This document shows, in pieces, positions 23,996 through 32,457 of a DNA stretch of 40,284 bases (positions are counted from its first letter, which is position 1; each line of letters begins with the position of its first letter). Origin of the DNA: Bacteroidales bacterium (lineage in GTDB: Bacteria; Bacteroidota; Bacteroidia; Bacteroidales; JAAYJT01); the NCBI GenBank assembly GCA_014860575.1, contig JACZJK010000044.1:1-40284 (forward strand). The letters run 5' to 3'. The position numbers were made by a program, and so were the translations under genes. Under the pieces are notes generated by a model. That model was not told where the DNA came from. It did not search any database and saw only the letters and a program-made list of their open reading frames with translations.

Positions 23996-26146
23996 CTAGG
24001 GGATCACATAGGAGGCATTAACGTCACCAGAACTTAATCCCTTAATATTTACTGATACATCTCCACCGGAGACAGTGATTTGAGGATTCTCAAAAGCCCA
24101 TAAAGGAGCAGTCCAGGCAGGAACAAACGCATTTGGAGGCAAACTGTTGCTGATGATAATTGCATCAAAAACGTTTACTGTCGCATCTGCATTAACGTTG
24201 GCCACCTTGAACACAAGAGTACCCGGTACATAAGTACCCGGAGCAGCATTGGCTATGATGATTGCATCAAATATATTCACGCCACCCCATGGTATAGATG
24301 TTGAGGCGTCGAGCATATAATCTCCATCAGCAACATTAAGAAACTCATAATAGCCATCTACGTCTGTAGTTGTTGTTTCCAGAATGCTTAAGCCATCGGA
24401 ACTTTTGAGGTGTACTTCTGAGTTCGCAAGCGGTGTATTAGCCTGATTTGCATATTCTAAATATCCGCTAACCATAAATCCGCCAGGAGTAACATTCACT
24501 CCACCATCTTCAAGGCTGATCGGAATCAGGTTCAAATCAGTGTCATACAATTCAACACCTGGGTTGAAAACCACAGGGGCAGCGCCGGTTCCCGGATAGT
24601 TAAAGTTAAGTTCCACCAGCAATCCATCTGCCATAAGCTGACCACCGGAGTTGCTCCAATTCAGGGTAACCTGATTTGAAGTACTTGTTGCAACCCATCC
24701 TGAAAATGCAGGGTTGGTTGCGGTAAAACCAGTGTAGATAAGTTTACCTGCCGGGAAACCAACTTTTAGTGTGATAGAACCTACTATTATAGAAGCGTCA
24801 AAATCACTGGCTGTAATAGGAACTACAACAGGGAAACTGGTTGTTCCACTTACTTCACCGAGAGTCAATGTTGCATCATGATCTGCAGGAACTACCATCC
24901 CATTCTCAAATTCAACAGGTATAGTTTCAAGATCAGTGTCAGTGATTAAAGTTCCCGGGCCAAATTCAACCGATGCCAAACCGCCCCCATTATACATAAA
25001 CTTTACTTCAAGAAGCAGACCGTCACCAATAGTCAGACCACCAGAATTAGCTCTGTGAATGGAGAGTACACCACCTGAAGCACTCACGATCCATCCAGCT
25101 ATGGATTGATAAGGAGTATATGCTGAGAATGTAAGCTTCGCGGGATCATAACCAATTTTAAGCGTTATTGCTCCTACTTCAAAACCTGCAAAGTCAGCAG
25201 CATCAATAGGAATGGTAACGAGAGTACCAGGTGTACCATTAACTGTTCCGAGGGTCAGTAAAGGATCGCCAAACAGAGGTGATACAACTGTGTTTACATA
25301 ATTCACCGCGATTGGTGAAAGAGCATCAGCAATTTCGCTTCCCGGATAAAAAGCCAGGTCAGCATCACCACCGCCATTGTAAACAAATTTCAGGTCAAGC
25401 AGGGTTGCAACTGATGTGAAATCCTGTGCAGCTCCTATCCAGTTTAATGTCAGAAGCCCATCGTTTGATGCTGAAGCTACAACACCAGCAATTGCATGTT
25501 CTACTTTCCCAGCATAAACAAGTTTAGCAGGATCATAAGCAATTTTGAGTGTTATAGAGTTCACTGCGCCAAAGTCAGGTCCTTCAATAGTTACAGGTAC
25601 TGTTGCTGTGCCGCCCACAAGTACCAGGCCAGGATCAACCAGTGATACCACATTGGTAGTGGTAACCTGGGTAACGCTGCCAGGAATAAAAGTCGCGGCA
25701 ATTGGAGCCAAATTTGACCCAACAATTTCAGCGCCTGTAACTGCTACCGGAGTAGAGAATCCCCCTGGATAACTAAATTTCAGGTCTAGCAATTTACCGT
25801 TGATTGTAGTTCCGGCCATACTCTGCCATGTGATCCTAAGGAAATCCCCATTACTAACATAGTTGGCCATGATGCCAAGAAAAGCGGGGTTTTCGAAGCC
25901 ACTAAAAGTTAGCAGGTCGGAATCATATTCAATATCTAATGTGATAGCGTGCACATTTCCATTTGTGAAACCCAGCATGTCAAGAGGAACCAGAATTACA
26001 CCTGGCTCTTCAACAACATCATGAATTTGCACTGTTTGTGCCATCACCCCAGATACGGTAAACAGCAGGACGAATATCAATTGATATATCCTTTTTATCA
26101 TATGCTGTAGGGTTTTTCGTTTCATAATATTTTCTTTCATATTCAT
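23996..26146 (-). CDS. Multi-cohesin scaffold protein with C-terminal dockerin-like repeats
   Basis: A 716-aa exported protein with signal peptide ending VSGVMAQ; the likely start is the ATG at 26125, with earlier in-frame ATGs at 26140 and 26146. Four tandem cohesin-like modules follow (about 37-160, 161-290, 291-420, 421-553), each with a V.VPI.... start, an AITLKIGYDPAKLTFSAYTP-type strand pair and a LLDLKFVYNGG-type end. Residues about 555-613 form a carboxypeptidase-like/CNA-B domain (TTTDVDGYYEFLNVADGDYM). The C-terminus has two dockerin-like repeats, WGGVNIFDAIIIAN and VNADATVNVFDAIIISN, then GDVNASYVIP. There is no T9SS tail, so secretion or attachment may depend on partners. It starts 10 bp after the 344-aa gene. 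A scaffold role is inferred. Confidence 0.78.
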   Translation of the reverse strand: MNMKENIMKRKTLQHMIKRIYQLIFVLLFTVSGVMAQTVQIHDVVEEPGVILVPLDMLGFTNGNVHAITLDIEYDSDLLTFSGFENPAFLGIMANYVSNGDFLRITWQSMAGTTINGKLLDLKFSYPGGFSTPVAVTGAEIVGSNLAPIAATFIPGSVTQVTTTNVVSLVDPGLVLVGGTATVPVTIEGPDFGAVNSITLKIAYDPAKLVYAGKVEHAIAGVVASASNDGLLTLNWIGAAQDFTSVATLLDLKFVYNGGGDADLAFYPGSEIADALSPIAVNYVNTVVSPLFGDPLLTLGTVNGTPGTLVTIPIDAADFAGFEVGAITLKIGYDPAKLTFSAYTPYQSIAGWIVSASGGVLSIHRANSGGLTIGDGLLLEVKFMYNGGGLASVEFGPGTLITDTDLETIPVEFENGMVVPADHDATLTLGEVSGTTSFPVVVPITASDFDASIIVGSITLKVGFPAGKLIYTGFTATNPAFSGWVATSTSNQVTLNWSNSGGQLMADGLLVELNFNYPGTGAAPVVFNPGVELYDTDLNLIPISLEDGGVNVTPGGFMVSGYLEYANQANTPLANSEVHLKSSDGLSILETTTTDVDGYYEFLNVADGDYMLDASTSIPWGGVNIFDAIIIANAAPGTYVPGTLVFKVANVNADATVNVFDAIIISNSLPPNAFVPAWTAPLWAFENPQITVSGGDVSVNIKGLSSGDVNASYVIP

Positions 26147-26156
26147 TGATAATGGT

Positions 26157-27191
26157 TCATTGTTTAATTATTTTCACAGTGTTAAGCACCACAGCTTCGC
26201 GCTTCAGTTGAAGAAAATAAAGGCCGTTTTGAAGGTCATTTGTATAAATGCTTCCAGAACGTCCCTCATTCAAATCAATGTTGGACGCATTATAAACACT
26301 TTTGCCCAACAAGTTAACCAGCTCAAGGCTGACATTGCTCATCGGAGTGTTTACCGTATAGTAAAGCTTATCGCTGCAGGGATTAGGATAAACATTGAGT
26401 ACAGGATTTTTCTTAAAATTGTCATTTATTCCAAGCGGAGTCACCAAAAGGATGGCAGAGTCGCTGGTAAGATAACAATCATCGAGAGTAATGAGACACC
26501 TGAAAAAATGATTATCGAAATCCAATGGAACACTATTAATAATGAGTTCATCGGTATCAGTTCCGGAATAGTACATATCATTGGCAAGATTGCTCCAGCC
26601 GTTGCCGGAATTCAATTGCCACTGATATGTTGAAACACCATTCTGGATAATAGTGAAAGTAACAGGATCATCCTCAATAACAGTAACACCCTGAGGTTGA
26701 TTGATGATTTCAATCGGTTCTACAAATCCATTATTAAAAATGGCATTGCCAACCAATGTCAGATCAGATAAAGCAATCTCACAATCATCACTCAAATTGA
26801 GTGTAGGTGATCCATGCTTGTAAACAAGCTTCAGATCAAATAATTTTCCTGAAGATATTGAGACTGGGGTGTTTCTCCACCAGGTCACAACAATTTCACC
26901 ATCAAGTTCCATAAAATTGGAGGAAATATTTCCTCCGCTTAAGCTGGCATGCGGATTCATCACAGCATCGAATTCTAGTTCCTGTGTATTGATCTCAATG
27001 TTTAGTTGCAAAGAACCAACATTATTAAAATCAGACACAAACACCGGAAGCAGGATTTCAGAGTTCTCGCAATGATATTGCTGATCAATGCTTACTGTAA
27101 GCTGGCTGTAAACAGCCGTCTGAAACAGTAAGAAAGCGAGCAATACCATGCCAACCTTGTCCCTTGCTTGTATGATGAATCTTTTACTCAT
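26157..27191 (-). CDS. Secreted cohesin-like / Ig-like protein with T9SS sorting domain
   Basis: A 344-aa exported protein with signal peptide ending TAVYSQ (about residue 30). Residues about 31-165 resemble one cohesin module: EILLPVFVSDFNNVGSLQLN, then IEINTQELEFDAV and GKLFDLKLVYKHGSPTLNL. Residues about 168-262 form an Ig-like domain with YQWQLNSGNGWSNL. The end (about 270-344) is a T9SS type A sorting domain with NVYPNPCSDKLYY, VNLLGKSVYN and NGLYFLQLKREAVVLNTVKI. Its stop is 10 bp before the multi-cohesin gene, and a hairpin lies 51 bp upstream of its start, after the 1512-aa gene. It may be a cohesin-bearing surface anchor for dockerin-tailed partners; this is inference. Confidence 0.8.
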   Translation of the reverse strand: MSKRFIIQARDKVGMVLLAFLLFQTAVYSQLTVSIDQQYHCENSEILLPVFVSDFNNVGSLQLNIEINTQELEFDAVMNPHASLSGGNISSNFMELDGEIVVTWWRNTPVSISSGKLFDLKLVYKHGSPTLNLSDDCEIALSDLTLVGNAIFNNGFVEPIEIINQPQGVTVIEDDPVTFTIIQNGVSTYQWQLNSGNGWSNLANDMYYSGTDTDELIINSVPLDFDNHFFRCLITLDDCYLTSDSAILLVTPLGINDNFKKNPVLNVYPNPCSDKLYYTVNTPMSNVSLELVNLLGKSVYNASNIDLNEGRSGSIYTNDLQNGLYFLQLKREAVVLNTVKIIKQ

Positions 27192-27242
27192 TATATAATA
27201 TGTACCCTAAGAACCTTAAATCAATGCCTGATTAGAATAGAA

Positions 27243-27273
27243 TTTACCGGAGGGGATTTTCCCCTCCGGTAAA
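27243..27273 (-). terminator. Hairpin after the 1512-aa gene (terminator or attenuator)
   Basis: A perfect 13-bp GC-rich stem (TTTACCGGAGGGG / CCCCTCCGGTAAA) with a 5-nt loop, 12 bp past the stop codon in the direction of transcription. The following T tract is weak, so some read-through into the 344-aa gene is likely. Confidence 0.75.
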
Positions 27274-27285
27274 ATTCATTCAGGA

Positions 27286-30200
27286 TTATTGCATGATGAT
27301 CATGCTATTGGTAGCTGTGTGTGTAGCTTCGCCTTCTACAATAATTTTGCAGAAGTAAACACCTGCGGTTAGGTCAGCGCGACCGAAATCAACCGTATGT
27401 GTACCAGCTTCCTGACGTGCGCTTACCAATGTTTCAACAACCTGACCCAGTTTGTTGTAAACTACCAGGCTTACATTACCATCTTCTGGTAAATTGTAGC
27501 TGATTGTAGTAGTTGTACGGAACGGGTTAGGATAATTGGTCATGAACAATGCATCGCTAACAGTGCTAAGAGCAGTTGTTTCGAGGCTGATGTTCTTGAT
27601 TGGCTGAGCGTTGCGATCAGCAAGTTCAGTATTGGCTTCAAGTTCGAAGAAGCGGGTATTGGCTTTGATGTCGCCAAGTACGCGTACCTGGATCGTTGCA
27701 ATGGCATCGCCGAATGCAAAGTTTGCAGGTTGATCGAGGTTGTACCACATCACGCGGATAGTTCCGGTTTCGGCATCAACCATGAAGAAGTCTTCATCGT
27801 AATTTACACCTATAACTTCAATCAGGCTGGTGTTGTAGCTAAGATCCAGTGAGATGGCACCAACTTCAGCATTTTGGTCAATGCGGATAGGTACTTCAAC
27901 AATCTGGCCTTTGCTTACAATTTGTTCACCATTATATACCAGGGCCATTTCGGATTCAGCCTTGAAGCCACCACTTGTTGGTACGTAGCTCGAATTGGCA
28001 TCACCAAGGGCAAGGTAATAAATGTGGATGAAGTTCTTATCACTAAGAGTGATTGGTGCACTAGTGTATTTGTGCAGCAGAGCATCAGTGAAGTACAAGT
28101 ATGACTGTGTAGTTGTGGGATATGTAAATGGTACATCATCAGCGTTGTCATAATCAAATGGCATTGGCCAAGTAGTTGTGACAACGTTGGTTACACTAAA
28201 GTCAGGATTAGTCTGAGTGTAGGTCAGATCTGGCACTAGACGTCCGGTTACGCGGAAGTTCGGTGAATACTGAACACCAGGCTGGCTATTGGGGAATACA
28301 TCAATCAATCCAACAGCACGGTAGTTGGTTGTCAGAGCATCAAGTGCAGTGATTCCACCGTTTACGTATGGGTTCGAGCTGTTCACGTCAGCAGCGCTGT
28401 GTGAATAGTATCCATAACGTGGTGAATCAGCAACCGGTCCAACCCAATTAAAGTTGTAAGGAACACCATTGATATCAATTGCAGTAGCCATCATTTGAAC
28501 AGCCAGCGCATCTGTAGCATTTACGCCACCCCAGTTATTATAGGTATAGTTAGCACCAAGATGTGTACCTGAAACAGGAGGAACTCCCGATCCGCCGGGG
28601 AATGCATAATGATAGTACAATCCACCGTCCCAAATCTTGAGCCAGTAACCATCGCAACCAAATTCACCAACATACTCTGTGAGATCGAATTCGAAGTATG
28701 ACATGAATTCAGTAGTAACCCATTCAAATTCGCCAACTTCTACTTCTTTAATTGTAGGTTCAACTTTGGTTACATCAATATATACTTCACCATTCCAAAG
28801 TTCTACATAGAAGTAGTCATGAGGATAGGTAGAGTAATCTATAGTTGGATAAGGAGAAGGCATAAAGGTTTCAAACTGGTTCCAGTATTTAACCTGACCT
28901 GCAAATGTTGGAGCTACAATATCAACTGTAACTTCATCGTATCCAGTGCAATTAGTAAGGTTGCCAATATAAGCAGTTACATAAACTGTTACCGGTCCTA
29001 AATAATTCCACTCGATGGTAACTGAAGTACCTGTATTTCCTCCGATGAAATTACCAGCGCCTGGAGGATTGATTCCCCATACGTAGGTGATGTCATCTGT
29101 AAGATAGCAAGTAGAATTTTCCTGAACGGTGAATGTAGATTCAGCGCAGAGGTTCAATACATCAGGCACTATAATTTCAGGATCTGGTTCTTCGTAGAAG
29201 ATAATAGTGAAGCTTGTTGAACCTTCACATGGACCATTCCCAACAGTATAAGTGAAATCATATTCTCCGCATTCAGTTACTGTAATTGCGAATTCTTCAC
29301 AATCCTGAACAGCAGACAATGAAATAATTGATACTTCGTCAGTAACATCTTCGCCAAGAAGCATAACAGTCCATGTGCCAACAAATCCGTTAGGATCTTC
29401 ACAGTCAACAGTTGTGCAAATAGTAACATTGGTTTCGAATCCACAAACTTCCTCAGCAGCATAAGCTACAACTACTGGTTCGTCAAAGAATCCAATTGTA
29501 ACATAATCTACAGCATAACAATCTTCGCCATTGGATGCCCAATATCCGAACGTGTATACACCGCATAAGGAAACTGTCACTGAACCATTCACGAATGTTG
29601 CGGTACCAGGACCTGATTCAAGGAACCAACCTGTTGCAAAATCAGGATGTTCGCAGATTACTGAAGCGCTGCCCATAAGTGGATAGGTAAGTCCACAAAC
29701 TTCATCATCTTCTCCGGCATCAACTACAGGAATATCGTAGAAGTTAATGGTTACGGTTGATGTTACAGGTTCACATGGACCGTTGGTAACAGTGTATAGG
29801 AACTCATATTCACCACAGTCTGAAACGGTAACAACATCACCTACAAACCCAGCAGTTCCTGGACCATCAACGAGGCTCCACTCTGCCGTATAATCTGGAT
29901 GTTCACAGTCAAGATCAACTTCGGGCATGAGTTCATATACGAGTCCGCAAATTTCATCATTTGGACCTGCATAAACTTCAGGAGTATCGTAGAATTTTAT
30001 CCAAACAGGATCGCTAACCGGTTCGCAATCATTATTATATACTGTCCATAGCAATTCATACTCTCCGCAGCAACCAACAGTGACCATGGTTTCAGGATCA
30101 TTTTCATCATCGAAAACAACAGCACAAGGTCCTGGGGTTTTAACAGTCCAAACTCCGTAAGAATCCGGATGAGCGCAATCGGCAGTCCATGATGCTTCAA

Positions 30201-31824
30201 GTTCAGTGCTTACACCGCAAACTTCCTGATCAGGACCGGCATCAACAACAGGTTCGTCGTAGAAGCTAATAGCAACCAAGTCAGTTACAGGGCCGCAAGG
30301 ACCGTTTGTTACAGTAAATAGGAAGGTATAGTCACCACAAAGATCAACAACAACATCGTTGCCAGTGAAAACTGCCGTGCCAGGTCCTGATACTTGACTC
30401 CAACCTTCCATATAGTCAGGATGTTCGCATGAATATTCTGACCAGGGCATTAATGTATATTCTAATCCGCAAACATCATCGTCTTCGCCTGCATAAATCT
30501 GTGGTGTATCATAAAAATCGATAGTTACCTGTGAGGCTGCATAACAAGGGCCGTTGTTTACGAAAAATTCGAAAGTGTAAGATCCGCAAAGATCAACAGT
30601 TACTGAATTACCATCAAACTCGCTAACTCCCGGTCCAGATAATTGACTCCAACCGTAATATAATTGTGGATATGCACAATCTACACTCCATGTTACATCA
30701 AGGTCATATTCGAGGCCGCAAACTTCATCATCGTCCTGAAGGTCAATCATTGGTTCATCATAGAAGTTGATGTTAACAGTTGTTGCAGCTTCACAAGGTC
30801 CATTTGTTACAGTATATAAGAAGGTATAATCTCCACAAACTGATACAGTAACTTCACTGCCATCAAAATCAGCAGTGCCAGGTCCACTTACAAACGACCA
30901 GGCTGCTACTGCAGGATAATCGCATTCTACTTCATAACTTGCTTCCAGATCATACACGAGACCGCAAATTTCATCGTCGTCCTGCACATATAAATAAGGA
31001 ATATCATAAACTTCAACATTGCGAATTACTTCATCACCGCCACAATTGTTATTATTGGCTTGCAGATAAGTGAAAACAAATTGGTAATCACCACATTCAT
31101 AATCACAGAACTCCAGTGTTTTCTGATATACACCAGGAGCGATAAGGTCAGCTAACAAAATTTGGAAAGCAATTACGCCACCACCATTGATCTCATAAGT
31201 GAGGTCGTATGGAGGCAGAGCTTGTGATTGCGGAGGCAAGTTGATGTCTCTGGTGAGCGTTACAACAAACTCAAAGCATTCGTCTTCACAAGTATCGTCA
31301 ACTTCGGTAACTTCGAGAAGGGGCTTTTCGATTACATAATAGTCACCTTCAACATAGTTGCCATTGTCCCAAGTATAACGAAAAACATAACGGCCGGGTA
31401 AATCAGCGCTGGCTGTTGTGATTTCGTCTGGTGGGGAAGCAATAACCACGGTTGATCCCAAAGGAGATGATTCAAGCGACCAAACTCCAATTGTAGGACA
31501 TTCATCAGCAAAGTTAGTGAACGCTACAATAGGAATTGGCAACCCAATACATACCGATTGAGTTTGAATAAAATAAAGACAGGTAGCGCGATCGCCAGCC
31601 TGAGCTTTGATTACTTTGCTGTCCTGACCGGCTTCAATAGGTAGAAGCGCGTAATTTCCGGGTGCAAGTAGCATAGTCTCAACAAGGTCATCGGTCATGG
31701 CAACCGACAATTCCTCATCGTTAGCTACCTCGACTGTTTTACCCCATTGGGCGAACGTGTTCACACTTAGCAAACTTAATAATGCCACAGTGAACGTGAA
31801 TAACAGTAATTTTCTCATTTTCAT
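27286..31824 (-). CDS. Giant Cys-rich repeat surface protein with dockerin-like and cohesin-like modules and T9SS tail
   Basis: A 1512-aa exported protein with signal peptide ending NTFAQ (residue 26). Residues about 276-880 are seven tandem repeats of about 86 aa, mostly with four Cys each (EVCGL, DCxHPD, DLCGxYTF, TNGPC) and ending FYDxP; the Cys pairs probably form disulfides outside the cell. A PKD-like domain follows. Dockerin-like motifs come next: WGGVNATDALAVQMMA (about 1098) and AADVNSS..VNGGITALDAL (about 1143), with GDANSSYVP near 1276. A cohesin-like module spans about 1290-1420 (VEVPIRIDQNAEVGAISLDL). The final 85 residues are a T9SS type A domain with NYPNPF, YNKLGQVVETL and LTAGVYFCKI. 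It is the first gene of the series and has both halves of a possible cohesin-dockerin pair. No enzyme domain is seen. Confidence 0.82.
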   Translation of the reverse strand: MKMRKLLLFTFTVALLSLLSVNTFAQWGKTVEVANDEELSVAMTDDLVETMLLAPGNYALLPIEAGQDSKVIKAQAGDRATCLYFIQTQSVCIGLPIPIVAFTNFADECPTIGVWSLESSPLGSTVVIASPPDEITTASADLPGRYVFRYTWDNGNYVEGDYYVIEKPLLEVTEVDDTCEDECFEFVVTLTRDINLPPQSQALPPYDLTYEINGGGVIAFQILLADLIAPGVYQKTLEFCDYECGDYQFVFTYLQANNNNCGGDEVIRNVEVYDIPYLYVQDDDEICGLVYDLEASYEVECDYPAVAAWSFVSGPGTADFDGSEVTVSVCGDYTFLYTVTNGPCEAATTVNINFYDEPMIDLQDDDEVCGLEYDLDVTWSVDCAYPQLYYGWSQLSGPGVSEFDGNSVTVDLCGSYTFEFFVNNGPCYAASQVTIDFYDTPQIYAGEDDDVCGLEYTLMPWSEYSCEHPDYMEGWSQVSGPGTAVFTGNDVVVDLCGDYTFLFTVTNGPCGPVTDLVAISFYDEPVVDAGPDQEVCGVSTELEASWTADCAHPDSYGVWTVKTPGPCAVVFDDENDPETMVTVGCCGEYELLWTVYNNDCEPVSDPVWIKFYDTPEVYAGPNDEICGLVYELMPEVDLDCEHPDYTAEWSLVDGPGTAGFVGDVVTVSDCGEYEFLYTVTNGPCEPVTSTVTINFYDIPVVDAGEDDEVCGLTYPLMGSASVICEHPDFATGWFLESGPGTATFVNGSVTVSLCGVYTFGYWASNGEDCYAVDYVTIGFFDEPVVVAYAAEEVCGFETNVTICTTVDCEDPNGFVGTWTVMLLGEDVTDEVSIISLSAVQDCEEFAITVTECGEYDFTYTVGNGPCEGSTSFTIIFYEEPDPEIIVPDVLNLCAESTFTVQENSTCYLTDDITYVWGINPPGAGNFIGGNTGTSVTIEWNYLGPVTVYVTAYIGNLTNCTGYDEVTVDIVAPTFAGQVKYWNQFETFMPSPYPTIDYSTYPHDYFYVELWNGEVYIDVTKVEPTIKEVEVGEFEWVTTEFMSYFEFDLTEYVGEFGCDGYWLKIWDGGLYYHYAFPGGSGVPPVSGTHLGANYTYNNWGGVNATDALAVQMMATAIDINGVPYNFNWVGPVADSPRYGYYSHSAADVNSSNPYVNGGITALDALTTNYRAVGLIDVFPNSQPGVQYSPNFRVTGRLVPDLTYTQTNPDFSVTNVVTTTWPMPFDYDNADDVPFTYPTTTQSYLYFTDALLHKYTSAPITLSDKNFIHIYYLALGDANSSYVPTSGGFKAESEMALVYNGEQIVSKGQIVEVPIRIDQNAEVGAISLDLSYNTSLIEVIGVNYDEDFFMVDAETGTIRVMWYNLDQPANFAFGDAIATIQVRVLGDIKANTRFFELEANTELADRNAQPIKNISLETTALSTVSDALFMTNYPNPFRTTTTISYNLPEDGNVSLVVYNKLGQVVETLVSARQEAGTHTVDFGRADLTAGVYFCKIIVEGEATHTATNSMIIMQ

Positions 31825-31923
31825 AACATTTTAGATTAGTGAAACAATAATTATTGGTTTGTTAAACAAAAAAATCGGATTATATATTGATTTTAAGTGA
31901 AGCCTGTTTTTAAAAATAAAGAA

Positions 31924-31931
31924 CAAATATA
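31924..31931 (-). promoter_or_regulatory. Predicted promoter -7 box of the 1512-aa gene (TATATTTG)
   Basis: The reverse strand reads TATATTTG, identical to the purE box, 99 bp upstream of the ATG. The resulting leader of about 90 nt is AT-rich. No well-spaced -33 element is seen. Confidence 0.4.
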
Positions 31932-32250
31932 CAACGTTGAAGAGCCAAAATCAATGATCTGGCTAAATTTTATTTTTACTTTGACCAAATTACTACTGTT
32001 CAATCCGGGTTCTTTTGATTCACCATGCAAATAAACTACAATTTCCAGCAAGTGTTTGTTAAATCTTTGTTAAAAAACCAAATCATTTTAGAACAACTTA
32101 GCTACGGTTAATACTAAAATGAAACAATCCTGAAAATTTTCCAGAAACACAGTAAACTAAATGATCACAAACTAGAATCCCTGATATAATCCGGTTCATG
32201 GTGCAAAGGTATAACATGGCCCAAGTGAAAGCAAGCCAGTCTTGCAAGAC

Positions 32251-32291
32251 CAAAAAGAAAACCAGTACGGATTCAGGAATCCGAACTGGTT
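32251..32291 (-). terminator. Rho-independent terminator of the 1077/648-aa operon
   Basis: In the reverse direction a hairpin (AACCAGT and CGGATT arms pairing with AATCCG and ACTGGTT, one A-A mismatch, 4-nt loop) is followed by TTTTCTTTTT. It lies about 170 bp beyond the 648-aa gene's stop codon. Confidence 0.75.
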
Positions 32292-32457
32292 TGAATAAAG
32301 TCATAGTCTGATGAAGTCTTTCTAGCTATACGGATAGATTACCAATGCATTGTGCAAGTGCCGCTTATGCTTTTAGAACAATTGTATTTAAAAGAACTGT
32401 AAATTAATCGAACTGCCCAGCTTTCTAGTCTTGTAGTAAAATATAATACTATTCTAT

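Larger units (their letters stand above)
31825..32457. other. Intergenic region between two secreted-protein operons (633 bp)
   Basis: AT-rich and without an ORF of note. It holds a promoter box for the 1512-aa gene (31924-31931), a small palindrome CAATAATTATTG near 31845, and a terminator hairpin for the upstream 648-aa gene (32251-32291). Nothing else is recognised. Confidence 0.6.

Noticed and set aside
21988-31824. A cellulosome or polysaccharide-utilisation locus
   Set aside because: No glycoside hydrolase, carbohydrate esterase, SusC/SusD pair or carbohydrate-binding module was recognised anywhere in the window.
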